Origin: Aplidium turbinatum
Lineage: Eukaryota; Chordata; Ascidiacea; Aplousobranchia; Polyclinidae
Direction: 5' to 3'
Assembly (NCBI GenBank): GCA_918807975.1
Contig: OU964931.1
Coordinates: forward strand, 6,830,251-6,894,250
DNA: 64,000 nucleotides
Part shown: positions 14,101 to 27,367 of the stretch, piece after piece
How the letters are laid out: every line of letters starts with the position of its first letter
Position numbering within the stretch: position 1 is the stretch's first letter
The notes under the pieces: model-generated
The model's input: only the letters and a program-made list of their open reading frames with translations
What the model was told of the DNA's origin: nothing
The model's database searches: none
Translations under genes and position numbers: made by a program

Positions 14101-17100
14101 TAACCCTAATTTTTCTTGAAAAACTACTTTCTTGTTAAATTTCTATTGGACAAAAATACTCAGTCTTAAATGACATGAGTTCATGACATAGTAATTTTAA
14201 CTATAGAAACTGGTTGATTCGACTTCAACAAAAGAATGTAGAGCTACGATTTTAACAATAAAATTTTAACCAATTTTTTAGTGTTTGCAAATGTGTCAGC
14301 TAGCGTGAATACCTTTCTTGAACTTTTTTTGTACAAGCCGTTAAGCTGTTCTTATGGAATTTTTACTTCACAACTCTCATCCGAAAGAACAATTCAAACC
14401 GTTTTGCCTGAAAACCTTAGTGAGCCTTCCATTGCGTGTTTCCAAGAAATATGTAAAGATATTCCAACAAACTCCAGACTTCAAATCTTCAGAGATACCT
14501 GTGCTGAAAAGTGAAAACATACCAAGCCTCAAGACTAAAAAAAAACATAACGTCCGACTACCACGGGTGTGCATTGATGAAGGACAGCTACTCCTTTAAT
14601 TCAACGTGTCAGTATACCGTGTGTATTGTGTAATTCATTGTTTTCTGTTTCTGTAAAAATTACAGTATTAATATTGTTTGGTTATTTGTTGTGTAACACT
14701 GATTAAAGTTTAAATGGTAGATGCGGCTGTGACGAACATGATTTATTTTGGCTTTGAAACGCAAAATGTCTTCGGAAAACGTACCTTCTTTGGGTAACTT
14801 TTTGTTCATCAGTACTGAAATCTTCAAAACTGCAAAAGAGCACATTACGATCCATTGTAGGCCTAAATTTCACAACAAACTTATATCCATGATTCAACCA
14901 AGCAGCTTTACCAAGAATCGTGGATGAATGTTTTGTGATATTTTATAGATGTTCGTGATAGTCAGCATAACGTTTTTCAAATGGCGAGTTGAATTTTCAG
15001 TTGTGGACAGCCAAATATTGTTAAGGATGCGTTTTGTTCCGTTTCAGCGGTCTGGCTGTTTTTTCCTGCAACACGCTGCTAATGTTTCTCTGGAACACAA
15101 TTTCCTTAATAATCACAAAATATAAGATTTACCAAAACAAACTGTTTGTTTAATAAACCTGGAACCGTAAAAGTGGCGTGTCCAATTCCGATTGGTATGC
15201 TAATTAAATAGATCAACTATGGAATTCCTTTCTATTGTAAACCCGCAACCTACAATCCCGTAATGTATGTGTATGACAAACTAGATTCCTTGCAACATTC
15301 CAAAACTGGATGGTTTGAATTTGAACTCATTAGTTTTGCTGCGGAGTCAGTGGTATCATCCTGGTTTCTATTATTCCTGCAACAAGTTATTAAGCTGCTC
15401 TGCTACAAAATTAACTCGTTATCGACAAAAACTCAAAACGGAAACAATTGAAATCTGAAGACACCATATACCGTACCAAATAGCTTGAAATCTTTTGTGC
15501 GTTCCGAACACTATACTTGCAGGTCAAACATCAGGTACTGTTTTAGTTAACTCATAGAAGCCATACTGGAAAAGAGATTGTTAGGGCGCATGTTGAGCCT
15601 AGATTTTAAGGATTAAGTTACTTTTTTATGTCAAGAAAAATCAAAAAATGGGTCTACTATAATGAACTTACAAAATATGAAGTCAGTTGCAACTGCATGA
15701 TCAGTAAGCGCTTGTTGGAACCTTTGGGGTTTCGATAAATAAGTGTAAGCGACGGCGACAGTGTTGTGTTAACTCATCTTTTGACTTGCCTTGTTTGGTT
15801 GGAGTAAAACTACTTTTCCTGCAACAAGCTGTTGAAGTTGGCTACGACACAACGCAACTGTTCACAATTGAACATCAAGTTAATTTTATCGAACAAACCG
15901 TAATACACAAAGGACGCTTCGACGAAGTTCCATATTGTATGTTCAGTTTAGAGTATAGACAAAGTAGCTGTAACGCAGCTGATGTTTTTTCCAACCTACA
16001 AAAACTGCAATTTCGAAACACTTCATGCAAATAAGGTATGAACGAAGCAGTTTGAAATTATTTTTTCATTGATATTCGTTAGCACGGTTCAACTGTTGTT
16101 TTTAATTCAACACTAAATGTTTGATCAAAATGAATTTTCATGTATATAGTTGCTGCCAGTAATCCAGCATGTCATTATCAAATGTCTTTGAAGTGAACAA
16201 AATGCAACAAGTCAAATGTGTAGAAAATACTAACTGAAGTCACCAGCTTTTGCCTTTACATGAATGCTACAAATGAAGTACGAGCAGAGGATAGAGTTAA
16301 GCATGGCCACTACTCACAATCCTACATGTGGCATTAAATCATAAAGAATCTTTGGGGCACTCTGGAAATATTCACTTTATGCAAGCTTTTGTATTGGAGT
16401 GCGAGTTACATATCCAGTGAGCACTCTTTTCTTCAATGGGTCTCGTGTTGGTCTGCAACAAGCTGTTAAGCGACAAGTTCTTTTGGTTTAAGACTACAGC
16501 CAACAAATTAACTTTCTTGAAAATATAGATTCAACAAGTTTGCGTGGGACCTAAGTTTATGCGGTAGAATTTATATATATAAAATTTTGTCTTGGCACGA
16601 AGGTAGTATTGTACAATGCAGAAAGTGCTAACACATATTTCAAATAGGAATGAAAGTATTCTGAGAATACATACTGTTGTGTCAAGGATTTTTTTATATT
16701 CACTCACTCCTTTTGTCCAGCTTTGAACTTTAGAATGGGTACTTGCTGAAATCAAAACTAAAGATGTTCAACCTTATGCCTACATATTCACTTGTTTTGG
16801 AACACATTTAACATGGTAAAGTCATAACCTCTGAACTTACGACCACTGCAGCCATAGGCTCCAAAGCTCGTGTCTGATGTGGCAATAAGCACTTGATTGG
16901 TTGATGAAATTGACTGATTATTTTTTCATGTTTGAATCAAGGTTTAGTTGTAATCCAGAGTCAGGATGATGCACTCATGCTCGTACGCAATGTGTATGTT
17001 GTCTAGTTTTTCTGCAAAAAGCTGTTAAAGCCTAGAACAAAATTGGGACAAACTGTACATTAACAGTAGGACAATTCACACTTTCTGTATTTTTAGTAAA

Positions 17101-17599
17101 CGATTATGGTAGATTCTGAAAACCATTGGCTACATGTTTAAGGTTGATGATGTGACTTTTATTTTGTTAAAGAATTTTTAACTACATAAAAAGGAAGTTA
17201 CGATACATCATTGATGTATAGTTTTACAGTTTAGTTTAATTGAAACCTGTTTTTTATCTTTAGCTGGTGTAATTGTATTGCAGTGTTTACAATAGAATTA
17301 GACATGTATAAATCTTACATCTGTATAAACTTACAGCCACTCAGGTAAGACTGGTAGAATCCAGAAGCTTCTTTTTCCCTAGTTGATTTAGATCATTTTT
17401 TTCAAAGTCAAAATGTTGTTTTGAAACAACCTGCAAGAAGTTGTTATGGTGCTCTAACAGAACTGCTAAACCTACTCAATGTTTTAGAAAGGCACTTTTT
17501 ACACAGAACTGTTATCAACCAAATTGCAGTACACAAAAACATTTTGATCCAACTTGTAAAAGTCTTATATTTCCATCATTCTTGGGCATACACGTTGTC

Positions 17600-19808
17600 A
17601 GTTGAAATCATACAAAAGCAGAACAGCAGAAATATTCTGACCCAAACATATTTAAAAACAATACATAACTACCATACTCTTAACTCAAGGCACCAAACTG
17701 TTCTTTTCCTTCTTTTCTGACAAAGAACGACAAGCGTCTGAATGCCAATCCGACCAATGAAACACAGCACATTACTCTGATTGAGTTTTCAAAGATGGAG
17801 GCTTTTTGGTCACTAAGAGCAAGGGAAGCATGTTAGTTCTATTAACCTACCGGTAGTCAGAAAAAACATGAGAATGCAAATTCAAATATACATCTAGGAA
17901 TTGATGATCTGATTTGCCAAACCTGACATTATGCCAACAACATAAATCAATGATACTGAATTTACATCAATACTTCCATCATTTGTCTTTAAGCCGCAAA
18001 ATTCAATTACTCCCCTGAAGTGAAGTGTCAATCAGGCTGTATTCTCTTTGTAACTGGTAAAATACAATTCATTGCGTTAAACCTTGACGTCACAATATCT
18101 ACAATTTCTATGTGTTGATAATTAAAACTCTCAATTTCTACTGCAAAATGACTTCAAGTACAACACTCAAAAAATGCTAACACTGCATGAAGAGCTCATT
18201 GGAGTTTATGCTTTAACTCAAACATTGAACTGATGTCTTTGAGCCAACGTAGAATGTACGGTACACCTGCTAAGGCTATACTACATAAAATGAAAACTTG
18301 TTTGAATTCATTGTTAACATGCATCCAAATAAAATTTGAATTGAAGATATGGAAGGAATACGCAAATTTTCATAATAAATTAACAAACAAGCTTCTTTGA
18401 ACTGTCTTTGATTTCCATGAGAATTTCACAACCGGCAAAAGATTGATCAGAATAGTGTAGAACCAGTGTAGATATCAAGAGCACTTTAGGAAACCACCAA
18501 CAGGGAAGATAAGCACAAAATGGCTGCAATGTTCTTGTTTTCTTCAACTAGGGCATGCAACTAAAAATATATCACTATTTTTAGTATTGCCAAATGATGA
18601 AAAATATTTTATTTACTTTAAACAGCGTGAAGTTCGATGTGTATGTTTACAATATTCACAGTTGTGTACAAACAAACCATACCGTACATTCACCAACAGA
18701 TTTATAACACTTCACTAAATTAAGTGATTGCCTAGGTACCGTACGTACTGCACCAGTACATTTTTTCAATATCTTTAATTCAAGGAAAACATACTTTTGC
18801 CAAGACCCAAGCTAGAGAAATTCGATGCCACTCTGTTGGCAAAATAACTTGTTCAATCAAATAAAAAAAATTTCAAAAAGACACTATTCAAAAAAAGACA
18901 ATAACTTCAATTGGCAACAAAACACATCGTAGTTAAAGCAATAAAATTAACAAAACATCCAGATGCACCTACCCGCAACTTTTATTGAATCTGTCAAAAT
19001 CCACATTTTGGCTTTAATTTAAACCATTCCAAGGTTCAAACGGTAATTTCCATTACACCATTTAAAATTAGCCTTGTAGGCCTACTTGAAGTCTAGGTTT
19101 AAACATTCAAGCAGCATACCGTGCCAAGAAATTGTCAACGGAAAATCAACAAGCAAATGACATTTTCATAAAAAAATATGCGATAAGTTCACCAACTCAC
19201 GCTTCTCCATTAGTTTTTCGATACAAGTCTTTAAAAAATCTTTTCTGCCACCAACAAAACTACAAGACATTCACGCATCACCACTCTCCACAACTTTGTG
19301 AAATTGAGCTGACTGCTGAAATTTGTTGTTATTGTACAGCAAAGGAAATAATAAAAGGAAATGACGTTCAACATTTATATTCATCCGCTTAAAATATGAA
19401 TAACATTTTTGTAAATAGATTACAACTCTTTCATTAAGTAAAAAAAAAAAAACATTGCAATATTCACTTTTGTTCATGTTTCAATACTTTTCTTTCATAA
19501 AATATTGTTTTACTATTTTTTTTTTCACAAATTGGCGGAATAACAACTCCCACAATGCATTGCTATCTAACGTCCTATCAAAATGTAACATGATTGGCTA
19601 TTGAAGCAATGACGCAAGCTTTATTTTTATCATGGAAAACAACCATATGACGTTGCACACGTAGACAAACAATTTCAACTTCTTGCGAAATCGTTGTCCT
19701 AGTGCCGTCAGCAAAGTAACCATTGCGCTGCTGGTCAATTGCGTTTGTTTGTGCAATGGACATAATTTTTTTGTGCAACATTTTTTCTGAATGTCAGCAC
19801 CAATCCAG
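17600..19808. other. No recognisable feature
   Basis: AT-rich sequence after the repeat array fades. I see no open frame with recognisable protein similarity, no terminal repeats and no clear core copies. Short A- and T-runs are common (for example near 19,440). Confidence 0.5.
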
Positions 19809-19816
19809 CTAAGCAG

Positions 19817-21066
19817 CAGGGCCGGATTTAGCCAGGGACGTGCAGTCAGGGGAGGCAGGTGAGGCAGTGCCTCACCTGCCAACATCTGGCAAAGCAAAAT
19901 TTATATCAAAGATGTGGTTATCACAGAATAAATATTATTTGTTAAAAAGTAGTAAATATTGCACGTTTTTAGGTGCTTTTATTTGTGTGAATTGCTGTAG
20001 TCGTGCCCCCTTTCCCTCAAATTTTACTTTCCTACACCCAAACTGTGCTTTAATTTTTTCTGTTTCTGTGGCGATATTCTTATTGACCTTTCACGTGGTC
20101 AAAATCGTTGAAATACGCGAGGAGAGGCAACGCCAAGCTGTGCCTCACTTCAGATCAGAAAACTTCCATACACTGCATTATGCGTGCCTTTTTCTTTCGC
20201 AAAGTCGCCCAGAAATCATTATGAACGATTTAGCTACGATTTGAAGCTTGCCTCAAATGGACGTCACAGCTATGAAACCTTTTTCGTCAAGCTGGAATGC
20301 CCGCATAGTAGGTGTATGTGACTTCTTGCAGTGTAAAGGATTGTTTCTTATAAAATTTAACTAAAAAATAGAGTGTCAAATCTGAGAGATTTAAAAAAAA
20401 TAAACTTTCAATCCAAAGTTGAAGTCATAAATAAAGGAAGACCGGTTCTAAATTTATAAGGTTTGCATCAGGCGACTGAACAAAAAAAAATAACTTGCAA
20501 CTTTCAAAGAGATTGCTGCTCAAAAAAGAAGTGGCTGTGTGGCTATGCTTTAAAAATTTCCTTTTCTGCTTTCCTTGTCTCTTGTTTTCAATATCTAGTG
20601 ATATTGTTAGGACTAAAGAAGGGTCTATACAACAAATTACAAATGTTTTAGTCCAAAAGGATAGGCGCATGGATTTCATTTTTAATAAATGTGAAAGCAT
20701 GCTGCTAATTTTTTTGATTAGTATGATACCACTTTTGTTGTTAAAAAATTTTATTGTAAAAGTGACTTGAAACAATTAGTGCCTCACCATCTACGAACCT
20801 CACCGTACGTCACTGGATTTAGCTGATAGGGGGCCAGGGGCACTTTTAGATCGGGGGGCCTCTGTGCAAAAAATTTTTCGCGCCTACGTCGGGAAAAACT
20901 ACGTCTACAGTAGCATTAATCCTGCTTTGCACAGCATTTTGCAGAAACTTCGAAGGCTGAAAGAAGAAAATAGCACAAAATCACATATTTTCCATGTAGG
21001 GGGGCCCTTCAAAAGTCGGGAGGCCCGGGGCACCTGAACCCTCTGCCCCCCCTACATCCGGGCCTT
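19817..21066. mobile_element. hAT-like MITE, interrupted by another element
   Basis: The left end reads CAGGGCCGGATTTA and the right end, reversed, AAGGCCCGGATG. It is flanked by an exact 8-bp target duplication CTAAGCAG (19,809-19,816 and 21,067-21,074). The body is present only as 19,817-19,832 and 20,824-21,066 because a second element is inserted at 19,833. A second, uninterrupted relative lies at 62,877-63,121. There is no coding capacity. Confidence 0.85.
19833..20815. mobile_element. hAT-like non-autonomous element nested in the previous MITE
   Basis: Ends CAGGGACGTGC on the left and, reversed, CAGTGACGTAC on the right, each followed by related GGTGAGG/GAGGCA motifs. The 8-bp target duplication GATTTAGC is exact (19,825-19,832 and 20,816-20,823) and lies within the first bases of the host MITE. 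I see no transposase domain inside its 983 bp. Confidence 0.85.
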
Positions 21067-21244
21067 CTAAGCAGTGAAATTTGACATCTTTCTTGACTCT
21101 TCTATGAATAGCCTAAGCTACCGTAGAGTGGGGGCATTATGAACGTATAGGGGCTATTGTGAACACATTTTAGGAAAAAGTTTGTTTTTGAAATTTTGCA
21201 AATCCTGTTACATTATTTAAAAACTTATGGAGGTGATCTGCATG

Positions 21245-22097
21245 CAGTGGCGTACGCAGGGGGGGCCATTGGGCCATGCCCCCCCCCCCCTTAAAAATGT
21301 TTTAGTAGTTAACGACGTAGATTAAGGCATTTAATATGTTTTGCACTGCTCTGTCAATGTAATTACTGTAACAATGTTGTTTTATAGACTAAGCCAATAC
21401 GAAATACATGGCCCAGTCCACCTACCCCACCCCAGGTATGCCAATGTGGCATAGTGTTCTGTAAGCCTATTATAGTGATTAGTGAGAGAGAAGTGGATAA
21501 AGTCTAAACTAAAACCATACTGGGATATCATGAAGACGTCTGGGATATCAATAGCCAGTGGCGTAGCCAAAGGGGGGGGAGAGGTTGGGGGTTACAACCC
21601 CACTTTGGCACGCGTGTGACATCACGGTATTGAGAGTGATGCTTTCAGTCTCTTTATGCTTGGGAATGATGCTTTCAGTCTAAAAAAAACTTGCCTAATT
21701 TTAAACAAAACTGCATTAAAAGAGCGAGTTTTGCCAATACCAAACATCTCAGCCAGGAATTAACAACAAGAAAACATACAGACTTGGCTTTGTTTCCGTA
21801 AAATGCCGAAGAAAACATGATCTTATCCTTTTGCTATGCCACCTGACAGCACCATTTTACAGGAATATTTATACCCACATTTTTGTTGAAAATGCTTTCA
21901 GAATGTACCAAATTCAAAGTAATTTTTCAAAATTTTCTGGGGGAGGCCCCCCAGACCCCCCGCCTCTGGGTGTTGTCATAACCGAAAACGCCGTCGGGCT
22001 TCGCCCGCCGGTCGTCAAAACTCCTCCTTTCAAAATTCCTGACTACGCTTCTCTCAATGGCCCCCCCCCCCTTGAGAAAATCCTGCGTACGCCACTG
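21245..22097. mobile_element. hAT-like MITE (CAGTGGCGTACGC ends)
   Basis: Perfect 13-16 bp inverted ends CAGTGGCGTACGCAGG, flanked by an exact 8-bp duplication TCTGCATG (21,237-21,244 and 22,098-22,105). C- and G-rich tracts follow each end. A second MITE is inserted at 21,556. No coding region. Confidence 0.9.
21556..22053. mobile_element. hAT-like MITE (CAGTGGCGTAGCC family), nested copy
   Basis: Left end CAGTGGCGTAGCCA; the target duplication is TCAATAGC on the left and TCAATGGC on the right (7 of 8). The body matches the copy at 54,344-54,782 over most of its length. It lies inside the MITE 21,245-22,097. Confidence 0.8.
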
Positions 22098-22649
22098 TCT
22101 GCATGTATATGACTCTCAAATGTAGAAAGTTATAAAGTATAACTTTTGGAAGCTTTAGTCTATTGCATTGTCCCGACGACTCGTGGTGAAACTAAAGCCG
22201 TTTACTTTGGTGTCTGCGCAAGGTACGTTTTGCATTTAAGATGAAAACTACCTTTTCAATTAGTGACACAGTAGCTTATGTTATGATTACATCGTTATCT
22301 TTTACTTTTGGTGTGATGGTTTAATAAAAAAAACTTTGCATGAATTTCTGAAAAACATAAATTTTAGGAGGCTATTGTGAACAGTGTTCATAATAATTAA
22401 TAACACAATACTTTGTTTTTGAACATACTATGCACACGACAGTTCAAGCCCATTTGACGACATTTAAAAAAAATCCATAGATCATTACACGTTTTTTCAG
22501 GTTTCATCATGGTTCGAGAATACAAACGAAAAAGAACAAAAAGCTACTCCCCTGAAGACAGGGGTGCATTCCTAAAATTTTTTTTGGGGGGGCTCTAACA
22601 CTTAACTGTGTTGTTATAGACAAAGTATGTATAAGTAATCGGTGTAGGT

Positions 22650-22965
22650 TAGCCAACAATGTTTACCTTTTTTAAAAGGAAACACTGTTCAGCAGTGACG
22701 TTCGGTGGCTTAAACCGTTGGGAAAGCAACTTGGAAATATGCTGCAGCAAGGTAGTAGGCACGAAGGGCGTAACCGTCGGGCGAAGCCCGAAGGCGTGTT
22801 GCTGAAGGCAACACTTCCAGCGGGGGGTCTGGGGGGCCTCCCCCAGAAATTTTTGAAAAACACTTCCAATTTGGTGCGCTCTGAGAGCATTTCCAAAACA
22901 AATCAAAAACAAAAATCTGTCAAATTGTGCTTCGCCTATGTCGTGATCATACATCCATTTAATGT
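22650..22965 (-). repeat. Diverged relative of the CAGTGGCGTAGCC MITE
   Basis: On the minus strand this resembles the inner part of the MITEs at 21,556 and 54,344, sharing AATGCTCTCAGA..CACCAAATT and the GGGGGAGGCCCCCCAGACC tract. No ends with target duplications are visible, so it may be a fragment carried by the hAT element. Confidence 0.5.
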
Positions 22966-25900
22966 TTAGAAGTCATGAACAATCTTAATTTTAACGTTGC
23001 AGGACCAAAATCCTGTGTTAGACATGGAATAATATGGTCATTCCCCTAACCACAAATTTTTTTTCTGAAACACAAAATATTTTTCATCACCCACTCATTA
23101 ATTCTGAAGATATTTTTTTTGGTGATAATCCACTTCTAGCTACTTGCGTCTACCTTACAAAACAATTTATTTCAGGCGAAAATTCCATCAACTTCGGAAA
23201 TACGGAAGAAGATCGTGAATTGGGAGCAGGGTTTTCGTGGAAGGGGAAAAATCCCTAATGCGCAATTGGGAAAATTCGTGGATACAACTAATCTTTCAAT
23301 TGCACGTTTATTTTGGAATAAATTTGCTTCCATTTGACATGGTTAGCTCCTGCATACCTACTGATTATTTTCACATAGTTTCATCCGAAAAAAAAACAAA
23401 CCTTGGCGTAATGGATCCCGAAAACGATGTTGGTCTATAGGAAAATATGTATAAATTACCGCGGATCCGCAATTTTCCTAATTCTTATTTATTTATTGAA
23501 AAAATATCAATCCAAACATTCTAAACACTTGAGAACACAATAGCAGTAATGACATTACTCATCAATTGATTGATTGAATCTTTATTCGAGACGTACTATG
23601 GCATCATAGTTAGTGCATTGCCATTTGTTGCCTTTAACTCTTTTGCGGCCACGGACGCATATACTCGTCTTGGGATTTTTGCCATGATGACCAAGGTCGT
23701 ATCCATACATCTAAGGTAAAAAGGTGTTTCAGGCAAAACAATGCCTTAAAAAGACTGTAAATTACGTAAACTTTCTTGCTTAATATTTTCCAAATTTGTC
23801 CATATTCATTCTGCTGTATCTCCTAAAGCATTGCGCGCAGAAACGAAGTAAAATTTTTCTCATGTGCAGAATTGTTTTCGCATTATATTAAACTTTGAAG
23901 TAAGATTAGTTTTTGCATTAACCTACATATATTTTCATATTATTGCATCATGCTTGGGTAGCAAAGATTATAATGAAGTACACTTTTCTGCCAATTTTAA
24001 ATTTTTTTAGAAATTAGAAAAAATATCGTTTGGAAAGTTGCTAATTGTACATTGAATGTTTTAAATTTTACGGCAAAGCGTTGCATCTTCGGGTAGCTGA
24101 AGATGTATGCTTTCATTTCATGTCAAGATTGTGCGTCTACCTTGTTCATATGAGATGTTATTACGGTGTAAATACAAAAGATTTTTGTGAAAAATGTCTG
24201 GTTATTTAGATTAAACGTCTCAACCTCGGTGGTTGCGAAAAAGTTAAGAGGCAGCATGGATGCAACAGATATTACGTCACATGCTGGGAAAATGGAGATG
24301 TCCGGATTTAAATGATCCGGGACATTTTGCATATTTCAAACATGTACTATGTTCCTGTTATTGACAAATAAACCATTGGTTGATTGACATTTGTAAATTT
24401 GTCTCCGGCTCTGAACACCCCCACACTAGCCTGTATAATGAACATGTTTAAATAAGTTTCTACATTCTCTAATGCATATATCTGAATTATATCTGCATCC
24501 TAGGCAAAGGCTAACTCTTCATTACACTTTCTTACCTTTTCCATGACCAGATCAAAACGGATATAATAAAAACATGGCCGCTCTTGCGCATTGGTAAAAT
24601 TTCTCGAATGCGCGATAATTACTATCGCCATCTAGCGGTTGCTGTTTTGAACTTTTATTTGCCACATGGCGCTAGAGTATTCTTTGCCAATTTTATTGAT
24701 GTTTCAATGGTCATTCTAGGTTCACCAGAAGAGATTTAACAGCAAAGTTAGTGCAGACGGTCAGAAAGTTTTCAATTTTATTAGGGACAGGGTTTTGGGA
24801 CTAGGTCAAACATTTGCTGATTGCTGAAATCTGAAAAGCGGTTTTGATTTAATTTTTAGTGCAGAAATAGGGATAGCAATCTTCTTGCCTGTGCCATTTC
24901 AGTTTTTGAGTTTGAACAAATATTAGCCTGTTTAGTGTTTATTTTGAAATTCGTGTTTCGGGTTATTTTACCAAAAATTCGCGTTTAGGGGAATCACTAT
25001 AATTGTCTAAATGTTTAATTCGTCATGAATGTTCATTCTCAGATATTCAGTTAAGCCTACACTACAAAAACTAACACTTAGGCCTAAACATTACAAGCGC
25101 AAGCAATTTGTACAAAAAGCTGGATAAGTTTGCCTCCTGCGTATAGAAGCTTAACAAACTAAATATTGCATCCGCACCTGAACGTTCATTGGCGAAGTAA
25201 CGTTATATCAACGCTGTAAAAAGGGCAAAGGCATGACTATGAAAGCTAGTACAGTATAGGCTAAAGTACATGGCGAGGAGACATCAAAAAACAGCAACAA
25301 GCTTTTTGGCATTATGATGCTGTGCGTGTACCGTGACGAGAGACCATTCTGACGAGTTAGTCTAGTCGCTCTAGCGAATGTACGCATTGACGTCACTGGG
25401 AAAGCACAACTAACCTACCATAACCATAACACATCTGATTGGCTAAGCAGCTGCGGTGACGTTTTGCAAAACGAGTGAGGATTGGATAAAACAAAGGCGT
25501 TTTTTGACATTTTTGAATCTGGGAAAGCAAGTTTGATAGTTGCTTACCTGGAGCCTCAGTGATTGTTTCTGACAGAAGCGTTTGCGTCAATTGGCATTTA
25601 TAGGCAAGACATGTGGTTTGGTGAGGACTTAGACTACTCACAAGCGTTACGAGTAATTCTAGTCACGAATACAGTAATTTTCAAGTTAAAATAGACGTGA
25701 TAAAAATAATAAGAAGTTAAACCTAGAATTCAGTCATTATATTTTGCATAGTTTTTGCTAAGGTAAGCACTGCTTTCCTTGCTTTCCCTCACCGATCGTC
25801 ACTGCTGTTCAGTATGTTTTTACTTCTGAATTAAGTACAGAAAAAGATAGAAGCAACAAAACGTGAAAACGTGGTTGAATCCGATATAAAATTATAAGTT

Positions 25901-26325
25901 TGAAATTTGGCTTGGTTGCTACACTGCAATCTCCTTTGCTTTTTTTTTTACTGCGTAGAGGCCTACACTTGAAACTCGATTTGCATGAGCTAATTTCAAT
26001 CTTTTAACTCAATTGTCAACTTATTTGTATGAGCCAATCCTAAGCACACTTGCAAAAACATTGACTGCAATAGGAAAGTAAGGAAATGCAATTCTTGAAA
26101 TGAGCGCTTGTGGTTGCAGATTTGCTATATAAGAACCAATAAGCTGCCAATGTGACAGTTACACTAAAATCTCATTTAGTTATTAACGAACAGTTTAAAA
26201 AAACTTCAATTACAGCAAAAGCATATTCCAAGTTGGTGCAAACGAGATTACACAAAACAAATTGCCTGTCTGCCAGGTCTTTGGTTTTATGGGCTAAGTT
26301 ATAAGCACCACGACAGTCCTTGATT

Positions 26326-26649
26326 TTAGCCAGCAAACAGTTTTTGCAGAGATCTGAGTTCATTCAATGTGGGCAGCTTAGAATGTTTAACTTGAATATC
26401 CACAGCCGACCGATGAGTCTGCAACCACTTCTGAGTTGCCGCAGTGCCATTCCATAAATGAAGAGGTGGTCCATTGATGCTGATGAACAACAATGCTAAA
26501 ACAAGTGATATGGTCAGCTGTGATCGTAGCGGTGTGATGACCAAGTTCATTTGTGAAAATCCACGTTCGGCTTCAGCAGAACTTATAGCAATCATGTTTA
26601 GTAGGCTACTACATTTTTGAGCAACTTTATCGTATCTGGTATATGACAA
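26326..26649 (-). pseudogene. hAT transposase C-terminal remnant
   Basis: The frame contains ISSAEAERGFSQMNLV followed by TPLRSQLTISLVLALLFISI. This is the hatC dimerisation signature, with the Glu of the AER motif as the last catalytic acid of hAT transposases. About 100 residues remain where a full protein is about 600. No upstream RNase H-like core with its two Asp residues is visible, so the gene is dead. It lies on the minus strand within the 22,559-27,334 element and presumably encoded its transposase. Confidence 0.75.
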
Positions 26650-27367
26650 GGATTGTCAACATACAATCGACAATCGGAAATAGGAGTAATGACATGAAAT
26701 CTCTCCTCTATTTTTCGTAATCTCTGCTCCCCTTCTTGCCATGGAACTTCGACTGCAGCAGGTCATAACTCTGGTACAATAATTTCCAAGCTCTTCACAT
26801 AATTTTCATTATACTAGTGTCCACCATCCTGCTTCCAATGTTGCCAACCAAAGCTTGAATAAACCGATTACGATCAAAGGAAGGGTAGTCTTTACGCCGA
26901 GCTTTGAACTGGCCCAATGTTGTGCCTTTAAAGGAGTACGGTAGCCTAGTTTTTTGTACTTCCGGGACTCAAGTTAACAAATTCATCAAACGAATAGCCT
27001 ACTTTCCTTCTTGAATAGCTTTTTTTATTTGAAGTAGAGAATTAACAGTCCATCATTTGACATGACGATTAGCTACTACGAAGTTGATATTCCCAGTCTG
27101 GAGAGTTTCTGACAAAAGTGATAATTGGCGATTGCTATCAACTTATGTTTGTGTTTTTTTGCAGTTCTGTTGTGAGCTTTTAAAGTGTTACTTGTTCAGT
27201 CGAAAAGTTGTTGTTCAGCCAGAAAAGCTGCCAATGGAAGCTTGAACGAGCCCCCCCCTGAGCCCCCCCTACATCAAGCCTTTTCGTATTTCGGGGGGCT
27301 GAGCCTCCCGAGCCCCCCCAGGAATGCAACCCTGCCTGAAGACCTTCACAATGCCGCGAAACAAGTA

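Larger units (their letters stand above)
1..17600. repeat. Degenerate ~320-bp-spaced repeat array
   Basis: A short core, roughly CTGCAAAAAGCTGGTTATG and often followed by a CCCTAGCCTA-like stretch, recurs more than 40 times on the plus strand. Sites include about 293, 780, 1033, 1408, 1650, 1956, 2413, 2684, 3092, 3640, 4085, 4362, 4737, 5297, 5640, 6047, 6313, 8305, 8587, 8985, 9414, 9733, 10321, 10672, 11577, 11953, 12712, 12990, 13378, 13693, 14073, 14828, 15067, 15377, 15820, 16451, 17013 and 17426. Spacing is mostly 240-420 bp. Flanks also resemble each other but drift strongly to the right. No frame stays open between copies, so I read it as non-coding tandem DNA. Short open frames inside it do not look like genes. 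What the core does, if anything, is unknown. Confidence 0.6.
22559..27334 (-). mobile_element. hAT DNA transposon, 4.8 kb, decayed
   Basis: Inverted ends CAGGGGTGCATTCCT (left) and, reversed, CAGGGTTGCATTCCT (right), with an exact 8-bp target duplication CCTGAAGA (22,551-22,558 and 27,335-27,342). The subterminal parts carry G/C runs. The only clear coding relic is the C-terminal dimerisation region near 26.3-26.6 kb on the minus strand. From about 23,000 to 26,170 I see no other coding similarity. A fragment resembling the 54,344 MITE lies at 22,650-22,965. Confidence 0.85.

Noticed and set aside
12483-17720. Several 60-100 codon open frames in the right part of the array
   Set aside because: They are not conserved between repeat units and show no domain; expected by chance in this sequence.
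23630-23700. piggyBac-like end (TTAACTCTTTTGCGG…GACGCATATACTCGTC)
   Set aside because: Only one end is visible; no matching inverted end or second TTAA was found nearby.
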